The notes: a model not told the origin generated them from the letters alone. A stretch of DNA of 64,000 bases from Geomonas sp. RF6 (GCF_021044625.1 NZ_CP087999.1:265001-329000); one strand, 5' to 3'. Positions 53,802 through 62,959 are shown, counted from the stretch's first letter. Translations and numbers: made by a program.

Positions 53802-54511
53802 TGACCGGTGCCGTCGCCGAGCACGTCCCGCTGACCATAAACTGGGACGAGGTCGATACCGTCCTTCTGGACATGGACGGGACGCTGCTCGACCGGCACT
53901 TCGACGACCATTTCTGGCTGGAGCATGTGCCGCTGCGCTACGCAGCGGCAAAGCACCTCCCCCTGCCGCGCGCAAAGGAGTTCCTCTACGCCCTTTTCCG
54001 CTCGCAGGAAAACACCCTCAACTGGACCGACCTCGACTACTGGTCGCGCCAGCTCGGGCTCGACATACCACTCCTGAAAGAAGAGGTGGACCACCTGATC
54101 GCGGTCCACCCCTTCGTCATCGAGTTTCTCCTCTTTTTGAGCCAGCACCGCAAGGGGATCTACCTCGTCACCAACGCGCACAGCAAGACCCTCGACCTGA
54201 AGCTCAGGAAGACGCGCATCGGCCCCTATTTCACGGGAATTGTCTCGGCACACGATGTCGGGCTCCCGAAAGAGGAGCCCGCGTTCTGGGGGAAGCTGCA
54301 GGAAAAGATTCCGTTCGTGCCGGAAAGAACGGTACTTGGGGAAGACAGCGAGACGAACCTCGGGACTGCAGAGCTCTTCGGGATCAGGTATCTGATCCAC
54401 GTCGGGCGCTTCAGCTCGGCGGCGCCTGTGGCGACCTCAGAGCGTTTCACCACCATAAGCTACTTTAGCGAACTCATCCCCCGCGACGGGAGCATGACCG
54501 TCCGACTCTAG
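53801..54511 (+). CDS. HAD-family phosphatase, YrfG (GMP/IMP nucleotidase) type
   Basis: A 236-residue HAD protein starting at the ATG that overlaps the thrC stop (TGATG). The nucleophile motif is VLLDMDGTLLD (Asp24, Asp26), and the YrfG-type sequence HFDDHFWLEHVPLRYAA follows. Motif 2 is LVTNAH and motif 3 GLPKEEPAFW...LGEDSETN. E. coli YrfG removes phosphate from purine nucleotides; here coupling to thrC raises the possibility that it acts on another metabolite. The last 75 bases overlap the opposite-strand response regulator gene. Confidence 0.88.
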   Translation: MTGAVAEHVPLTINWDEVDTVLLDMDGTLLDRHFDDHFWLEHVPLRYAAAKHLPLPRAKEFLYALFRSQENTLNWTDLDYWSRQLGLDIPLLKEEVDHLIAVHPFVIEFLLFLSQHRKGIYLVTNAHSKTLDLKLRKTRIGPYFTGIVSAHDVGLPKEEPAFWGKLQEKIPFVPERTVLGEDSETNLGTAELFGIRYLIHVGRFSSAAPVATSERFTTISYFSELIPRDGSMTVRL

Positions 54512-55219
54512 CTGGCGCTCCGCGCCGTGCGCGGCAGGGTCCTGCTCCCCTCTCCACACGTGCCTCGTCGACTTGTGCAGCCCGTGCTTTTTCATGAGGT
54601 CGTACAGTGTGGGGCGGCATACCCCCAGAATCTCCGAGGCCTTCACCAGGTTGCCGCGGCTGTTGTCCACCGCAGCCATGATGGCGCCTCGCTCCACCAT
54701 GTCGCGCGCCTCGCGCAGCGTCAGGAGCGGCAGGGGGTCCTTCCCGGTGAGACCGTCGCCGTTCATCGATTCCAGATCCCCCGACCAGGGCGCCTCCGCC
54801 ATCATGCGCAGGAGCACCTTCTGCAGCCGTGACCTCTCACCCTCCACCACGAGAAGCTGCATCGCCCGCCTCAGTATCGCCCTCAGGTCGTCGAGCTGCA
54901 CCGGCTTCAGGCAGTAATCGTAGGCGCCGCAACTGATCGCCCGGTAGGCGGGGGCGCGCTGGCCGTAGCCGGTAAGGAGCACCACCTTCGTCGAAGGGTG
55001 CCTTGTCAGCATCTCCTCCAGAAGGAGAAAGCCGTGGGATCCGGCGCAGCTCTGCGGAATCTCGAGGTCGAGCACCACGAGCTTCGGGGTGTGCCTGAAG
55101 AATTCCTCCTTCCCCTGCGTGTAGCTCGCGCTCTCCACCACGAGGTATTCCCCCCCGAGCCCCCCCTTCAACTGGCAGCGCACCTTCTCCGATTCTTCCA
55201 CGATGAGCAGCTTTTCCAT
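54437..55219 (-). CDS. PrsR-like response regulator lacking the sigma54 AAA+ domain (receiver-Fis HTH)
   Basis: A 260-residue protein; ATG 55219 follows GGGAGG. Residues 1-122 are a receiver: Glu8/Glu9 acidic pocket, phospho-Asp51 in VVLDLEIP, LLTGYG near 82, Lys105. The receiver's look (KLLIVEESEKVRCQL, GAYDYCLKPVQLDDLRAILRRA) is that of PEP-CTERM-box regulator PrsR. PrsR normally has a roughly 230-residue sigma54 AAA+ domain next, but here a 40-residue linker leads straight to a Fis-type HTH (170-214; GNLVKASEILGVCRPTLYDLMKKHG). It cannot activate sigma54 by itself, so it may repress or compete. About 25 C-terminal residues are coded opposite the HAD gene's end. Confidence 0.85.
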   Translation of the reverse strand: MEKLLIVEESEKVRCQLKGGLGGEYLVVESASYTQGKEEFFRHTPKLVVLDLEIPQSCAGSHGFLLLEEMLTRHPSTKVVLLTGYGQRAPAYRAISCGAYDYCLKPVQLDDLRAILRRAMQLLVVEGERSRLQKVLLRMMAEAPWSGDLESMNGDGLTGKDPLPLLTLREARDMVERGAIMAAVDNSRGNLVKASEILGVCRPTLYDLMKKHGLHKSTRHVWRGEQDPAAHGAERQLESDGHAPVAGDEFAKVAYGGETL

Positions 55220-55321
55220 GCGCCCTCCCCGACCACACCCGGTTGCCGGCCCCCGATAAGATGAGAAGAATCTTATCATAACGGCCTCCCCAGACAACGG
55301 AGCTGCTTCATCTATTTCTTA

Positions 55322-56176
55322 TTATTTCGCCTGTTTCCGTGGAGGGGGCTCGGTCTGCTCCGCATCGGGAAGCTCCACCTTTGTGACCGTCCCCTTCCCT
55401 CCCTGCACCCGCACCACAAGTATGTGGAAGACCGGGTCTCCCGGGAAGCCGAAGAGGACGAGGGGAGCCCCCCCGCCCCCCGTGATGTAGGAGGGGACGC
55501 CGCCGTAGGAGTGACGGTCGTAGAGGTGCACATGGGAGAAGAAGGCGGCCTGCACCTTGCCGAGCGCCAGTATTTTTTTCAGATCGTCCGCTCCGTCGCT
55601 GAAGGTGTGCCAGTTCCAGCGTTCCGTCTTCGGCGGAACGTGCATCATGACATACGCTGACCCCCTTGCCGCGTTCACCGCCGCGCGGAGATACTCCACC
55701 TCCCCTTTCCTCAGGACATAGTCGGAGTTGTCCACCGCGACGAAGGTGAGCCCGAGCCGCTCGCTGTCGAGAGTGAAGCGCAAAGGGCCGACCTTCTGGG
55801 TGAAGACGCTCCTCGTCTCATGATTCCCCGGCACCACGAAGACAGGGAGATCCGGAACAGTCTCGCGCAGCAGGCTCAGAAAATCTTCCGTTTCGGCGCT
55901 CCCCCCTCGGGAGGAGTAGTCGCCGCCGTGCACGATGAAGAGAGGATCGTAGGAGGCGGCGACGGCGAGGGCCTTCCTGAAGACGGGCTCGTTGTCCCTG
56001 CTGTCCCCCAGCACCACGAAGGTGTAGTCCGCCGGGGAAACCTTCTGCGCCTTCGCTTGGAAAAGGGAAAGAGAGTGGTCAAAGAGGGTTGCGCCCAGAC
56101 AGGACTGGCTGGAAGCAACAGTCAGTAATAAAATTATAAGGAACTGCCTAAGCAGTCGCGGAACGGTACTTCGCAT
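55322..56176 (-). CDS. Secreted metallophosphoesterase
   Basis: A 284-residue protein. ATG 56176 is chosen because a signal peptide then begins at once (LLRQFLIILLLTVASSQSCLGA, cleavage about 29) and GGAGA precedes. The calcineurin-like motifs are GDSRDN (57-62), GGDYSSRG (Asp86), GNHE (117-120), MMHVPP (His) and HVHLYDRH near 223. So it is a periplasmic or exported phosphoesterase with two metal ions; substrate unknown. It ends in a charged tail. Single gene with a 100-base gap to the regulator. Confidence 0.9.
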   Translation of the reverse strand: MRSTVPRLLRQFLIILLLTVASSQSCLGATLFDHSLSLFQAKAQKVSPADYTFVVLGDSRDNEPVFRKALAVAASYDPLFIVHGGDYSSRGGSAETEDFLSLLRETVPDLPVFVVPGNHETRSVFTQKVGPLRFTLDSERLGLTFVAVDNSDYVLRKGEVEYLRAAVNAARGSAYVMMHVPPKTERWNWHTFSDGADDLKKILALGKVQAAFFSHVHLYDRHSYGGVPSYITGGGGAPLVLFGFPGDPVFHILVVRVQGGKGTVTKVELPDAEQTEPPPRKQAK

Positions 56177-56569
56177 GGCGTGCTCTCCGTGGAGGTGGCG
56201 CGCACCTCCGGCTGGGTGAACAGATTGTAGAGCCATTGAACCGCAAAGACGCGAAGGACGCAAAGGAAAACGCAAAAACCCCGGCAGCGGAAAAGGTGAA
56301 GGAGGTGCCAAGGGCTCCCTTTGCACAACGTATTTTTTCAGTTCTGTTACAAGCAGTCTGGAATGCAGAATCTTTCGTGGCACAACGAGGTGTAGTAAAG
56401 ACATAGAGTGCTACTGTCGATGAAAGTGATACCAAAAGAAATGACCCTGTGCCAGATCAAAGTACGGCCCTGGCTTCCTTGACAGCCCCGGAGGGGTGCT
56501 TTACTATCCATTGCCGGCATCGCGCAATGGTAGTGAGGCGCCGTCTTATACAAAAAGGAGATGCATGAC
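56177..56569. other. Divergent intergenic region
   Basis: The gap between the phosphoesterase (-) and peptidase (+) genes contains an adenine-rich, imperfectly repeated stretch at about 56228-56280 (GACGCGAAGGACGCAAAGG), of a kind often found scattered in these genomes, and the peptidase promoter at 56479. Nothing else is identified. Confidence 0.5.
56479..56507 (+). promoter_or_regulatory. Promoter of the M3 peptidase gene
   Basis: Consensus TTGACA (56479-56484) and TACTAT (56502-56507) with a 17-base spacer that itself contains a small palindrome (CCCCGGAGGGG), a possible regulator site. Confidence 0.65.
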
Positions 56570-58336
56570 ATGAACGACCCCCACCAGTGGGACACATCCC
56601 GTCTCTACCCGTCACCTCAATCGCCGGAACTGAATGAAGCCTTCGACTCCGCTCACGGCGTCGTCACCGCCTTCAGGGACCGCTACCGCGGCAAGGTCGC
56701 AGAACTCTCCCCGGGGGAGATGCTAAAGGCGCTGAAGGAATACGAAGGTCTGGAAGAAATGCTGGCAAAGCCCCAGCTCTACGCCCACCTTCTCTTCGCG
56801 GCGGACAGCGAGAACCAGGAGCACAAGCGGCTCTCCCAGAAGGCCTCCGAATTCGGCAACCTCATGGGGCGGGAGCTCCTCTTTTTCGGGCTGGAAATAA
56901 TCCAGATGGAGGAGGACCGCTTCCAGCCGCTCGTGACCGACGGCGGGCTCGCCTCCTACCGGCACTTCCTCCTCGGACTCAGGAAGTTTCACAAGCACAC
57001 CCTCCCGGAGCGGGAGGAGAGCCTCCTGATGCAGAAAGGGCTCACCGGCAGCGGCGCCTTTTCCCGCCTCTTCGACGAGGTCTGCGCCGCCATGCGCTAC
57101 AAGCTCGAAGTGGACGGCGAGGAGCGGGAGATGACCGGCGAGGAGATGCTCTCCCTCCTGCACCACCCCGACGCCTCCGTGCGTGAGCGCGCCTTCGGCA
57201 CTTTTCTGCAGCGCCACGAGGAGCAGGAGATCGTCTTTTCGGCGGTCTTCAACAACGCGGCGCTCGACCACTCCCAGGACCTGGAGCTGCGCGGCTACAG
57301 CCACCCGATGGAGCCGACGAATCTCGGAAACGAGATCCCCGACGAGGTCGTCGAATCCCTCATGCAGGTCTCGGAGAATAACTACCCGCTGGCACAGGAA
57401 TACTTCCGCATCAAGGCGCGGCTTCTGGGGATGGAAAAGCTCAAAAACAGCGACGTCTACGCCCCCCTCCCCGACAGCGGGAAGAGCTACACGCTGGAGG
57501 AGGCGCGCAAACTGGTGGTGGATGCCTACGGCGGCTTCTCCGACGAGCTGCGTCAGATGGCGGACGGCTTTTTCCAGGAGAGGCGTGTCGACATCTTCCC
57601 GCGCCCCGGGAAGAGCGGCGGCGCCTTCTGCATGGGGATGACCCCGTCGCTCCCCCCCTATCTCCTCCTGAACTTCACCGGGAACCTGCGCGACGTTTCC
57701 ACCATCGCGCACGAGGTGGGGCACGGCATCCACTATCTCCTGGCACAGCGCCAGACGATGCTGAACTACCATCCGCCGCTCCCCCTTGCCGAGACCGCGT
57801 CGGTCTTCGGCGAGATGCTTCTCACCCGCCACCTTCTTTCAGGTGAGACCGATCTGTCGGTCAAGAAATCGCTCCTGTGCGCAAAGATCGAGGACATCAT
57901 CGCCACGACCTTCAGGCAGAACGTCCTGACGCGTTTTGAGGAGAGGATGCATCTGCAGAGAACGGAAGGGCTTCTCACCTCGCCGGAGCTGTGCGATCTC
58001 TGGTGGAACGAGAATGCGAAGCTGTACGGCGACGCGGTGCAGATGATTGAGCCGTACCGGTGGGGGTGGAGCTACATCTCCCACTTCATCCACGCGCGGT
58101 TCTACTGCTACAGCTACACCTTCGCAGAGCTCCTGGTTCTCTCGCTGTACCAGATGTACCTGAAGGAGCGGGAGAGGTTCATCCCGATCTACCGCGACAT
58201 CCTTGCCGACGGCGGCTCGAAGACTCCCGCCGACACCCTCGCTCCCGCCGGGATCGACCTCTCCAACGCAGGCTTCTGGCAGAACGGCTACGACCTGCTG
58301 AGGAATCTTATCGAGGAGCTGAAGGCGATAATGTAG
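56570..58336 (+). CDS. M3-family oligoendopeptidase (PepF-like)
   Basis: A 588-residue zinc peptidase. AAAAAGGAG (56552-56560) touches an ATG at 56561, so the next ATG at 56570, nine bases on, is the likely start. The zinc motif HEVGH is at about 381-385 in IAHEVGHGIHYLLAQ, with the third ligand in ETASVFGEMLLTRHL near 410. The C-terminal DSNAGFWQNG-like SNAGFWQNGYDLL closes the active site. It cuts oligopeptides in the cytosol. A strong promoter and a terminator frame it as a single gene. Confidence 0.94.
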   Translation: MNDPHQWDTSRLYPSPQSPELNEAFDSAHGVVTAFRDRYRGKVAELSPGEMLKALKEYEGLEEMLAKPQLYAHLLFAADSENQEHKRLSQKASEFGNLMGRELLFFGLEIIQMEEDRFQPLVTDGGLASYRHFLLGLRKFHKHTLPEREESLLMQKGLTGSGAFSRLFDEVCAAMRYKLEVDGEEREMTGEEMLSLLHHPDASVRERAFGTFLQRHEEQEIVFSAVFNNAALDHSQDLELRGYSHPMEPTNLGNEIPDEVVESLMQVSENNYPLAQEYFRIKARLLGMEKLKNSDVYAPLPDSGKSYTLEEARKLVVDAYGGFSDELRQMADGFFQERRVDIFPRPGKSGGAFCMGMTPSLPPYLLLNFTGNLRDVSTIAHEVGHGIHYLLAQRQTMLNYHPPLPLAETASVFGEMLLTRHLLSGETDLSVKKSLLCAKIEDIIATTFRQNVLTRFEERMHLQRTEGLLTSPELCDLWWNENAKLYGDAVQMIEPYRWGWSYISHFIHARFYCYSYTFAELLVLSLYQMYLKERERFIPIYRDILADGGSKTPADTLAPAGIDLSNAGFWQNGYDLLRNLIEELKAIM

Positions 58337-58382
58337 TCGCAGCGGGGCCGATCCCGCTTCAAATCTCACGTCTCCAAGAAGA

Positions 58383-58420
58383 AAAGGGCCCGCAGCGTCA
58401 GCTGTCGGGCCCCTCTTTTT
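58383..58420 (+). terminator. Intrinsic terminator after the M3 peptidase
   Basis: AAAAGGGCCCG and CGGGCCCCTCTTTTT pair around a CAGCGTCAGCTGT segment that can itself pair (CAGC/GCTG). T-rich tail present. Confidence 0.85.
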
Positions 58421-58484
58421 GCTCATCCGAGAATTCCGGGGGAGCGTGGGTACATTGCCACGAAGCACTGCACAAGGCGTAACG

Positions 58485-58732
58485 TTCCCCCCTTTGCGAA
58501 GGGGGGGCAGGGGGGATTTGATCTTCGACATGCCTCCAGAGCCGCAGCCGTTGTCACTACATCTCGTCGTCGGACCGCAGTGCTGCGGCAGTCCAAAGAT
58601 CAACGACATAGGCCTCACCAGTTTTTGCAAAATGGAATCAAAGCATTGCTTGAGACCACAGCAGTTGCGCTCTTTGCAGGCCGGTCGTGGCCAAGTCAAA
58701 TCCCCCCTGTCCCCCCTTCGCAAAGGGGGGGA
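58485..58732. repeat. Miniature inverted-repeat-like element
   Basis: CCCCCCTTTGCGAAGGGGGG with CAGGGGGGATTTG (58485-58520) is mirrored by CAAATCCCCCCTG with CCCCCCTTCGCAAAGGGGGG (58697-58732). The 176-base middle is not coding. It is either a non-autonomous mobile element or two copies of a common GC-rich repeat placed head to head. No target-site duplication could be defined. Confidence 0.6.
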
Positions 58733-58846
58733 CGCGAGGCATCGTGCGACCGTTCATTGGAACATACTACGGCTTCCCCAGAATTCCCGGAAGAACCTTC
58801 GCGAAGGGGGGAACGCGAGGCCTCGTGTGGCCTTCCCGCCCTTCTC

Positions 58847-60835
58847 TCACGCAAGCCTGAATCTCCCCACCATACGCTGCAGATCGGCGGCCAGCGCCTC
58901 CAGCTCCGCCGCGGCGTGCGCGGTGCGCGAGGCCCCTTCCGATGTCTCGCACACGACTTCGTTTATCCGGTGGATTCCCATGGACATCTCAGCACTGACC
59001 GCGCTCTGCTCCTCGGCGGCGGTGGCGATCTCATGCACCTGCATGTTCACCTCGCCTATCACCGCCAGGATGTCCTGAAGAGCAGCCCCGGACTTCCTGG
59101 AACTCTCCATTCCCAAGGCGACTTCTCCGATCCCGGTTTCCATACTGGCCACCGCGCCGGCGGTCTCTCCCTGTATCGCCTTTATCATGGCGCCGATTTC
59201 CTTCGTCGCCCGTGTGGTACGCTCCGCGAGCGCCCGCACCTCGTCTGCCACCACCGCGAAGCCGCGCCCCTGCTCCCCGGCCCGGGCCGCCTCTATTGCA
59301 GCATTAAGCGCCAGAAGGTTCGTCTGATCGGCTATCTCCTCGATCGTCTCCACGATTTCCCCGATCTGGTCGGAACGCTCCCCGAGGCTGGCGATGGTGC
59401 GGGCCGAATCCTGCACCGTTGCCGCGATCTTTTCCATCCCCGTCAGCGTCTCCTGAACGACGATAGCCCCTCCCTGCGCGGTTTCTCCGGCGCGGCTCGA
59501 TGCTGCTGCTGCCGAGAGGCAGTTGCGGGAAATATCGGTGGAGGTCGCCGACATCTCCTCCCCTGCCGTGGCAAGTGTCGACGATTGCACCGCGACATGT
59601 TCCACGCTTGCCGAGATATGCTCGGCGGTGGCGTTCATCTCGTGCACCGACGCGGATACCCGGGCAGCGGTGCCGCTGACCTGGGTGGCAATGCCGTGGA
59701 CGCTGTCGACGAAGCGGTTGAACCAGAGACTCACCTCCCCCAGCTCATCCCTGCGCCCCACATCGAGGCGACGCGTCAGGTCCCCCTCCCCTTCCGCTAT
59801 GTCATGCAGGACATGCAGCAAGCGGCGAAGCGGAGTCGTGATGCTCATCATGACGGCAAAGCCGCTTCCGAGGGCGACACAGGTGAGGACAACGGCAAGG
59901 CATAGACCTACAAGGAGAGCACCCCTTGCCTTCGCCGCCATGTGCTCCGCAAGCTGCAGGATGTGGCGCGACTGGAAGTCTTCCACCTCCTTCATGCTGT
60001 CGATCTTTGCGGTACTGGTGGAAAACCACTCTTCCGCAGTGGTACCGAATCCCCCGGCGGTTCCCTTCGCCAGCACGGCGTTTCGCACCTCCTCGACTTT
60101 TGCGAAAGCGGGGGAGGCCTCCTTCTCCTTGTACAGAGCAAGGACCTCGGGACTGCCGTACTTCCGGAAGATATCCAGGTAGGTGCGCTGTCCCGCGAGG
60201 TTCGAGAAGGAGCGCTGGAACCGCTCTGAGTCGAACTTCCCCTCGCTGAGCACCGCGTTCAGCGTAGCGCGCTCCTTCCCCGTCTCCTCCTTCGCCTTTA
60301 TGAAGGCATAGAAGGCGGTGGCATCGCGCATGACCTCGCCTTTTCCGCTGCTCGTGGCCACGGCGGCAGCGACGTCGAGATAGGAGCTGATGATGCCAGT
60401 GTAAAAGGCGTAGGAGTCCGGACCGGCAACGGCGAGGGCGCTGATGCCGGCGCGGGTTTCTTTGAGGCGGGTCAGGGCACTTTCCGCTGCTGCGAGAGGC
60501 TCTTTTACTGCAGCCGCGGCCGCAGGATGCTCCGAGAGGTATATTCTCACCTGCTCGGAGACCGCGTCCACGCGCGCACGCTGCGCCTGGAGTTCGCTGC
60601 CGAATTTCTCTCCCCTTGCATTGAGATACCCGGATGAGTAGCCGCGCTCTTTCTGGAGTTCGTGACAAAGCGCTCCGATCTGGACTTCGAGCCTTGCAAG
60701 GGCCTGCGTCCCGCGCAGCTCCTCGTAGAGCCGGTAGTCGGTGACGACCTCCCGCATGCAAAAGACCAGCAGTCCTGCGACGGGTGGGAGGAGAATCAGC
60801 ATCAATTTGTGGCGTATCTTAAGGTTCTGCAGCAT
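58847..60835 (-). CDS. Methyl-accepting chemotaxis protein with NIT-type sensor
   Basis: A 662-residue chemoreceptor. ATG 60835 is chosen because AAGGAG lies just upstream; the longer frame would translate that site. Transmembrane helices are at about 10-28 and 307-328. The periplasmic domain begins with [20 protein letters not shown] (about 54-73), a hallmark of nitrate/nitrite-sensing (NIT) domains. HAMP is at about 330-383, followed by the signalling domain with canonical tip [20 protein letters not shown] and C-terminal [21 protein letters not shown]. Nitrate or nitrite as ligand is inferred from the domain only. A FliA-like promoter lies 46 bases upstream. Confidence 0.92.
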   Translation of the reverse strand: MLQNLKIRHKLMLILLPPVAGLLVFCMREVVTDYRLYEELRGTQALARLEVQIGALCHELQKERGYSSGYLNARGEKFGSELQAQRARVDAVSEQVRIYLSEHPAAAAAVKEPLAAAESALTRLKETRAGISALAVAGPDSYAFYTGIISSYLDVAAAVATSSGKGEVMRDATAFYAFIKAKEETGKERATLNAVLSEGKFDSERFQRSFSNLAGQRTYLDIFRKYGSPEVLALYKEKEASPAFAKVEEVRNAVLAKGTAGGFGTTAEEWFSTSTAKIDSMKEVEDFQSRHILQLAEHMAAKARGALLVGLCLAVVLTCVALGSGFAVMMSITTPLRRLLHVLHDIAEGEGDLTRRLDVGRRDELGEVSLWFNRFVDSVHGIATQVSGTAARVSASVHEMNATAEHISASVEHVAVQSSTLATAGEEMSATSTDISRNCLSAAAASSRAGETAQGGAIVVQETLTGMEKIAATVQDSARTIASLGERSDQIGEIVETIEEIADQTNLLALNAAIEAARAGEQGRGFAVVADEVRALAERTTRATKEIGAMIKAIQGETAGAVASMETGIGEVALGMESSRKSGAALQDILAVIGEVNMQVHEIATAAEEQSAVSAEMSMGIHRINEVVCETSEGASRTAHAAAELEALAADLQRMVGRFRLA

Positions 60836-60880
60836 TTTCCTTGCTCCTTTCGTTGCCGACAAAACGTTTCAGTGGGTCCC

Positions 60881-60908
60881 TTATCGGGGAAAGGCGACGT
60901 TTCCTTAA
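60881..60908 (-). promoter_or_regulatory. FliA (sigma28)-like promoter
   Basis: On the minus strand TTAA (60908-60905) and CCCGATAA (60888-60881) are 16 bases apart. The -10 has seven of eight matches to GCCGATAA. Same spacing as the two other chemoreceptor promoters. Confidence 0.65.
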
Positions 60909-61127
60909 ATTTTTCCTCAGACGACGGGCACTGCATGGTTCGTGGTCTCCTGCCGGGGTGGATGCCCCACGCCATGAGGAGCGGAGAAACGGGCGGCCCC
61001 AGGCTCTTCTCATGAGGAATAAGAGCCTCCCGCGAAACAATTCCCCCTCTCTCCACGCCAAAGATTTTGCTTTGTATTACCATATGTTCCGTCCCGTCAA
61101 AAAGCGAAGAATGTCGCCAATCGCTGC

Positions 61128-61156
61128 TTGTGTCGGGCAGAAAAATTCATTATAAA
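61128..61156 (+). promoter_or_regulatory. Promoter of the TRAP transporter operon
   Basis: TTGTGT (61128-61133) and TATAAA (61151-61156), spacer 17. Transcription would start about 37 bases before the dctP ATG. No operator is clearly visible. Confidence 0.55.
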
Positions 61157-61200
61157 CGACAGGCCAAAATCTATATGCATTGCAACTATAGGAGGATCTT

Positions 61201-62244
61201 ATGAAGCCGACGAAAATGTTCAGACAGGTCGGGCTCCTGCTCGCCGCCGCCATTTTCTCGAGTGCGACGGGCGCCGCGGCGGCCACCGTCACCCTCACCT
61301 ATGCAAACTTCCCCCCCGCCGCCACATTCCCGTGCGTCCAGATGGAGCGCTGGGCGAAGGAAGTGGAGAAGAAGACCGCAGGGCAGGTGAAGGTGCGTAC
61401 CTTCCCGGGGGGGACGCTCCTGAACGCAAAGAACATGCTGGAGGGTGTCACCTCCGGCGTCGCCGACATCGGCAACTTCGCCATGAGCTACCAGCCCGGC
61501 CGTTTCCCGGTCTCGGAGGCCATCGATCTCCCCTACGGCTTCACCAGCGCGAAGACAGCAAGCCTCGTGCTGTACGACCTCATCGACAAGTACAAGCCGA
61601 AGGAGTTCGAGAAGGTAAAGATCATCACCGTCTTTACCTGCCCCCCCACGAACTTCATGACCAGCAAGCCGGTTCGTACCCTGGCGGACCTGAAGGGGAT
61701 GGAACTGCGCGTCGCCGGAACCGGCACAGAGATCGCCAAACGCCTTGGCGCGGTGCCCATAGCCATGCCCCAGTCCGAGACGCCGGAAGCGATCCAGAAG
61801 GGGATTGTGAAGGGGATGGTCTCATCCCTCGAGATCCTTCTCGACCTGAAGTTCGCGAGTTACACCCCCTACGCCACCATCGCCAATCTCCCCGTCGTAT
61901 CGTTCGCGGTCGTCATGAACAAGGGAAAATGGGACGCCCTGCCGGCAAACGTGAAGCAGGCGATCGACTCCCTCTCCCGCGAGCAGGCTGCCTGGACCGG
62001 CAGCTATGCCGACACCCACGTGCAGGAAGCGCTCGCAGCGGCGAAGAAGAACTACAATCACCAGGTTTTCACCCTACCCCCGGCGGACCAGAAGAAGGTC
62101 GCACAGCTGCTGCAGCCGATGGTGGACGACTATGTCAGGAAGGTGAGCGCGCAGGGGGTGAACGGCAAGCAGATCGTCGCCGACGTCCTCGCTCTCAAGA
62201 AGAAGTACGAAGCGCCTGCAGGGAAGCCGGGGAAGAAGAAATAG
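61201..62244 (+). CDS. dctP: TRAP transporter substrate-binding protein
   Basis: A 347-residue periplasmic binding protein of the DctP family. Residues 1-27 are a signal peptide (LLLAAAIFSSATGAAAA). Features: FPGGTLLNAKNMLEGVTSGVADIG (about 63-86), FKEF-like KEFEKVKIITVF, and the substrate-binding LKGMELRVAGTGTEIAKRLGAVPIAMPQSET (about 165-195), with the conserved Arg that holds a carboxylate (ELRVAG). It delivers an organic acid to DctQM. Substrate not determined. Unusually, 226 bases including a dispersed repeat separate it from dctQ. Confidence 0.93.
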   Translation: MKPTKMFRQVGLLLAAAIFSSATGAAAATVTLTYANFPPAATFPCVQMERWAKEVEKKTAGQVKVRTFPGGTLLNAKNMLEGVTSGVADIGNFAMSYQPGRFPVSEAIDLPYGFTSAKTASLVLYDLIDKYKPKEFEKVKIITVFTCPPTNFMTSKPVRTLADLKGMELRVAGTGTEIAKRLGAVPIAMPQSETPEAIQKGIVKGMVSSLEILLDLKFASYTPYATIANLPVVSFAVVMNKGKWDALPANVKQAIDSLSREQAAWTGSYADTHVQEALAAAKKNYNHQVFTLPPADQKKVAQLLQPMVDDYVRKVSAQGVNGKQIVADVLALKKKYEAPAGKPGKKK

Positions 62245-62310
62245 GTCCCCGGATTCCTTGGGCGACCGAGAAGAAGGTTCATCAGAATTTTAAGGAGAGA
62301 GTCGGCGGGA

Positions 62311-62415
62311 ACGTCCCCTCCCCCCTTGCGGGGGAGGGACAGGGTGGGGGGGAAGGTGCCGCCAGAGAGGCAGATGGCAGCTTCACCACCCCCCTGCCCC
62401 CTACCGTCAAGGGAT
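62311..62415. repeat. Dispersed intergenic repeat, copy 2 (inverted relative to 30671)
   Basis: Reading the minus strand gives the same order of segments as copy 1 (CCCTTGACGG, AAGCTGCCATCTGCC, CACCCTGTCCCTCCCCCGC). It sits between dctP and dctQ, inside what is otherwise one operon. Confidence 0.85.
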
Positions 62416-62470
62416 GGGTTCCTCAAGCAGGCTCCTAGTCACTCTGGAAAGTAAGGGGTAAAAGAAGCAC

Positions 62471-62959
62471 ATGGACCGTTTCATCGGGATTTTGTCGAAG
62501 TCATTTATGGCCGTCGGGGGGGCGGCACTCTTCGTGCTGGTGCTCCTCGCCACCGGGAACGTGACGATGCGATTTTTCCACGCACCGTATGCCGGGACGT
62601 ATGAGCTCGTTTCCTTCCTGGGGGCGCTGGTGACCGCCGGCGCCCTTGCGCACACCCAGCGCCGCAAGGACCACATCGTGGTGGACATCCTCTCCGAGAA
62701 GTTCCCTCCGGTGGTAAAGCGCGTCCTCGATGCGGTGAACTACGCCGTCACCTGCGCCCTCTTCGCGGTCATCTCCTGGCAGGTGTGGGTATGGGGTGAC
62801 AAGATCAGGACCGGAGGAGAGCTCTCCGAGACGCTGAAGATCGATTACTACCCCTTCGTGTACGGCGTCTCCGTCGGCTTTGGTCTCCTCGCCGTCGTCC
62901 TCTTCGTGGACTTCCTGAAGTCGCTGGCGCACCCGGAACACCCGGAGGTGCACCAATGA
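62471..62959 (+). CDS. dctQ: TRAP transporter small permease subunit
   Basis: A 162-residue four-helix membrane protein of the DctQ family. Helices lie at about 14-36, 45-62, 85-105 and 125-147; GTYELVSFLGALVTAGALAHTQRRKDHIVVDI (about 37-68) is the conserved loop of the family, including the Arg/Lys-Asp-His part. It pairs with the large subunit whose gene overlaps by four bases (ATGA). Its own ribosome site is weak; the start follows AAGGGGTAAAAG. Confidence 0.9.
   Translation: MDRFIGILSKSFMAVGGAALFVLVLLATGNVTMRFFHAPYAGTYELVSFLGALVTAGALAHTQRRKDHIVVDILSEKFPPVVKRVLDAVNYAVTCALFAVISWQVWVWGDKIRTGGELSETLKIDYYPFVYGVSVGFGLLAVVLFVDFLKSLAHPEHPEVHQ

Larger units (their letters stand above)
58337..58846. 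other. Intergenic region with terminator and inverted repeat element
   Basis: A 510-base gap between convergent peptidase and chemoreceptor genes. It holds the terminator at 58383 and an element at 58485-58732 with inverted arms, plus a further partial arm at 58797-58815 (TTCGCGAAGGGGGG). No protein or RNA gene is recognised. Confidence 0.5.
60836..61200. other. Divergent regulatory region of chemoreceptor and TRAP transporter
   Basis: The 365-base gap contains the FliA-like promoter for the chemoreceptor (60881-60908, minus) and a sigma70-type promoter for dctP (61128-61156, plus). The middle part (60909-61127) shows no identified element. AGGAGG is nine bases before dctP. Confidence 0.5.
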
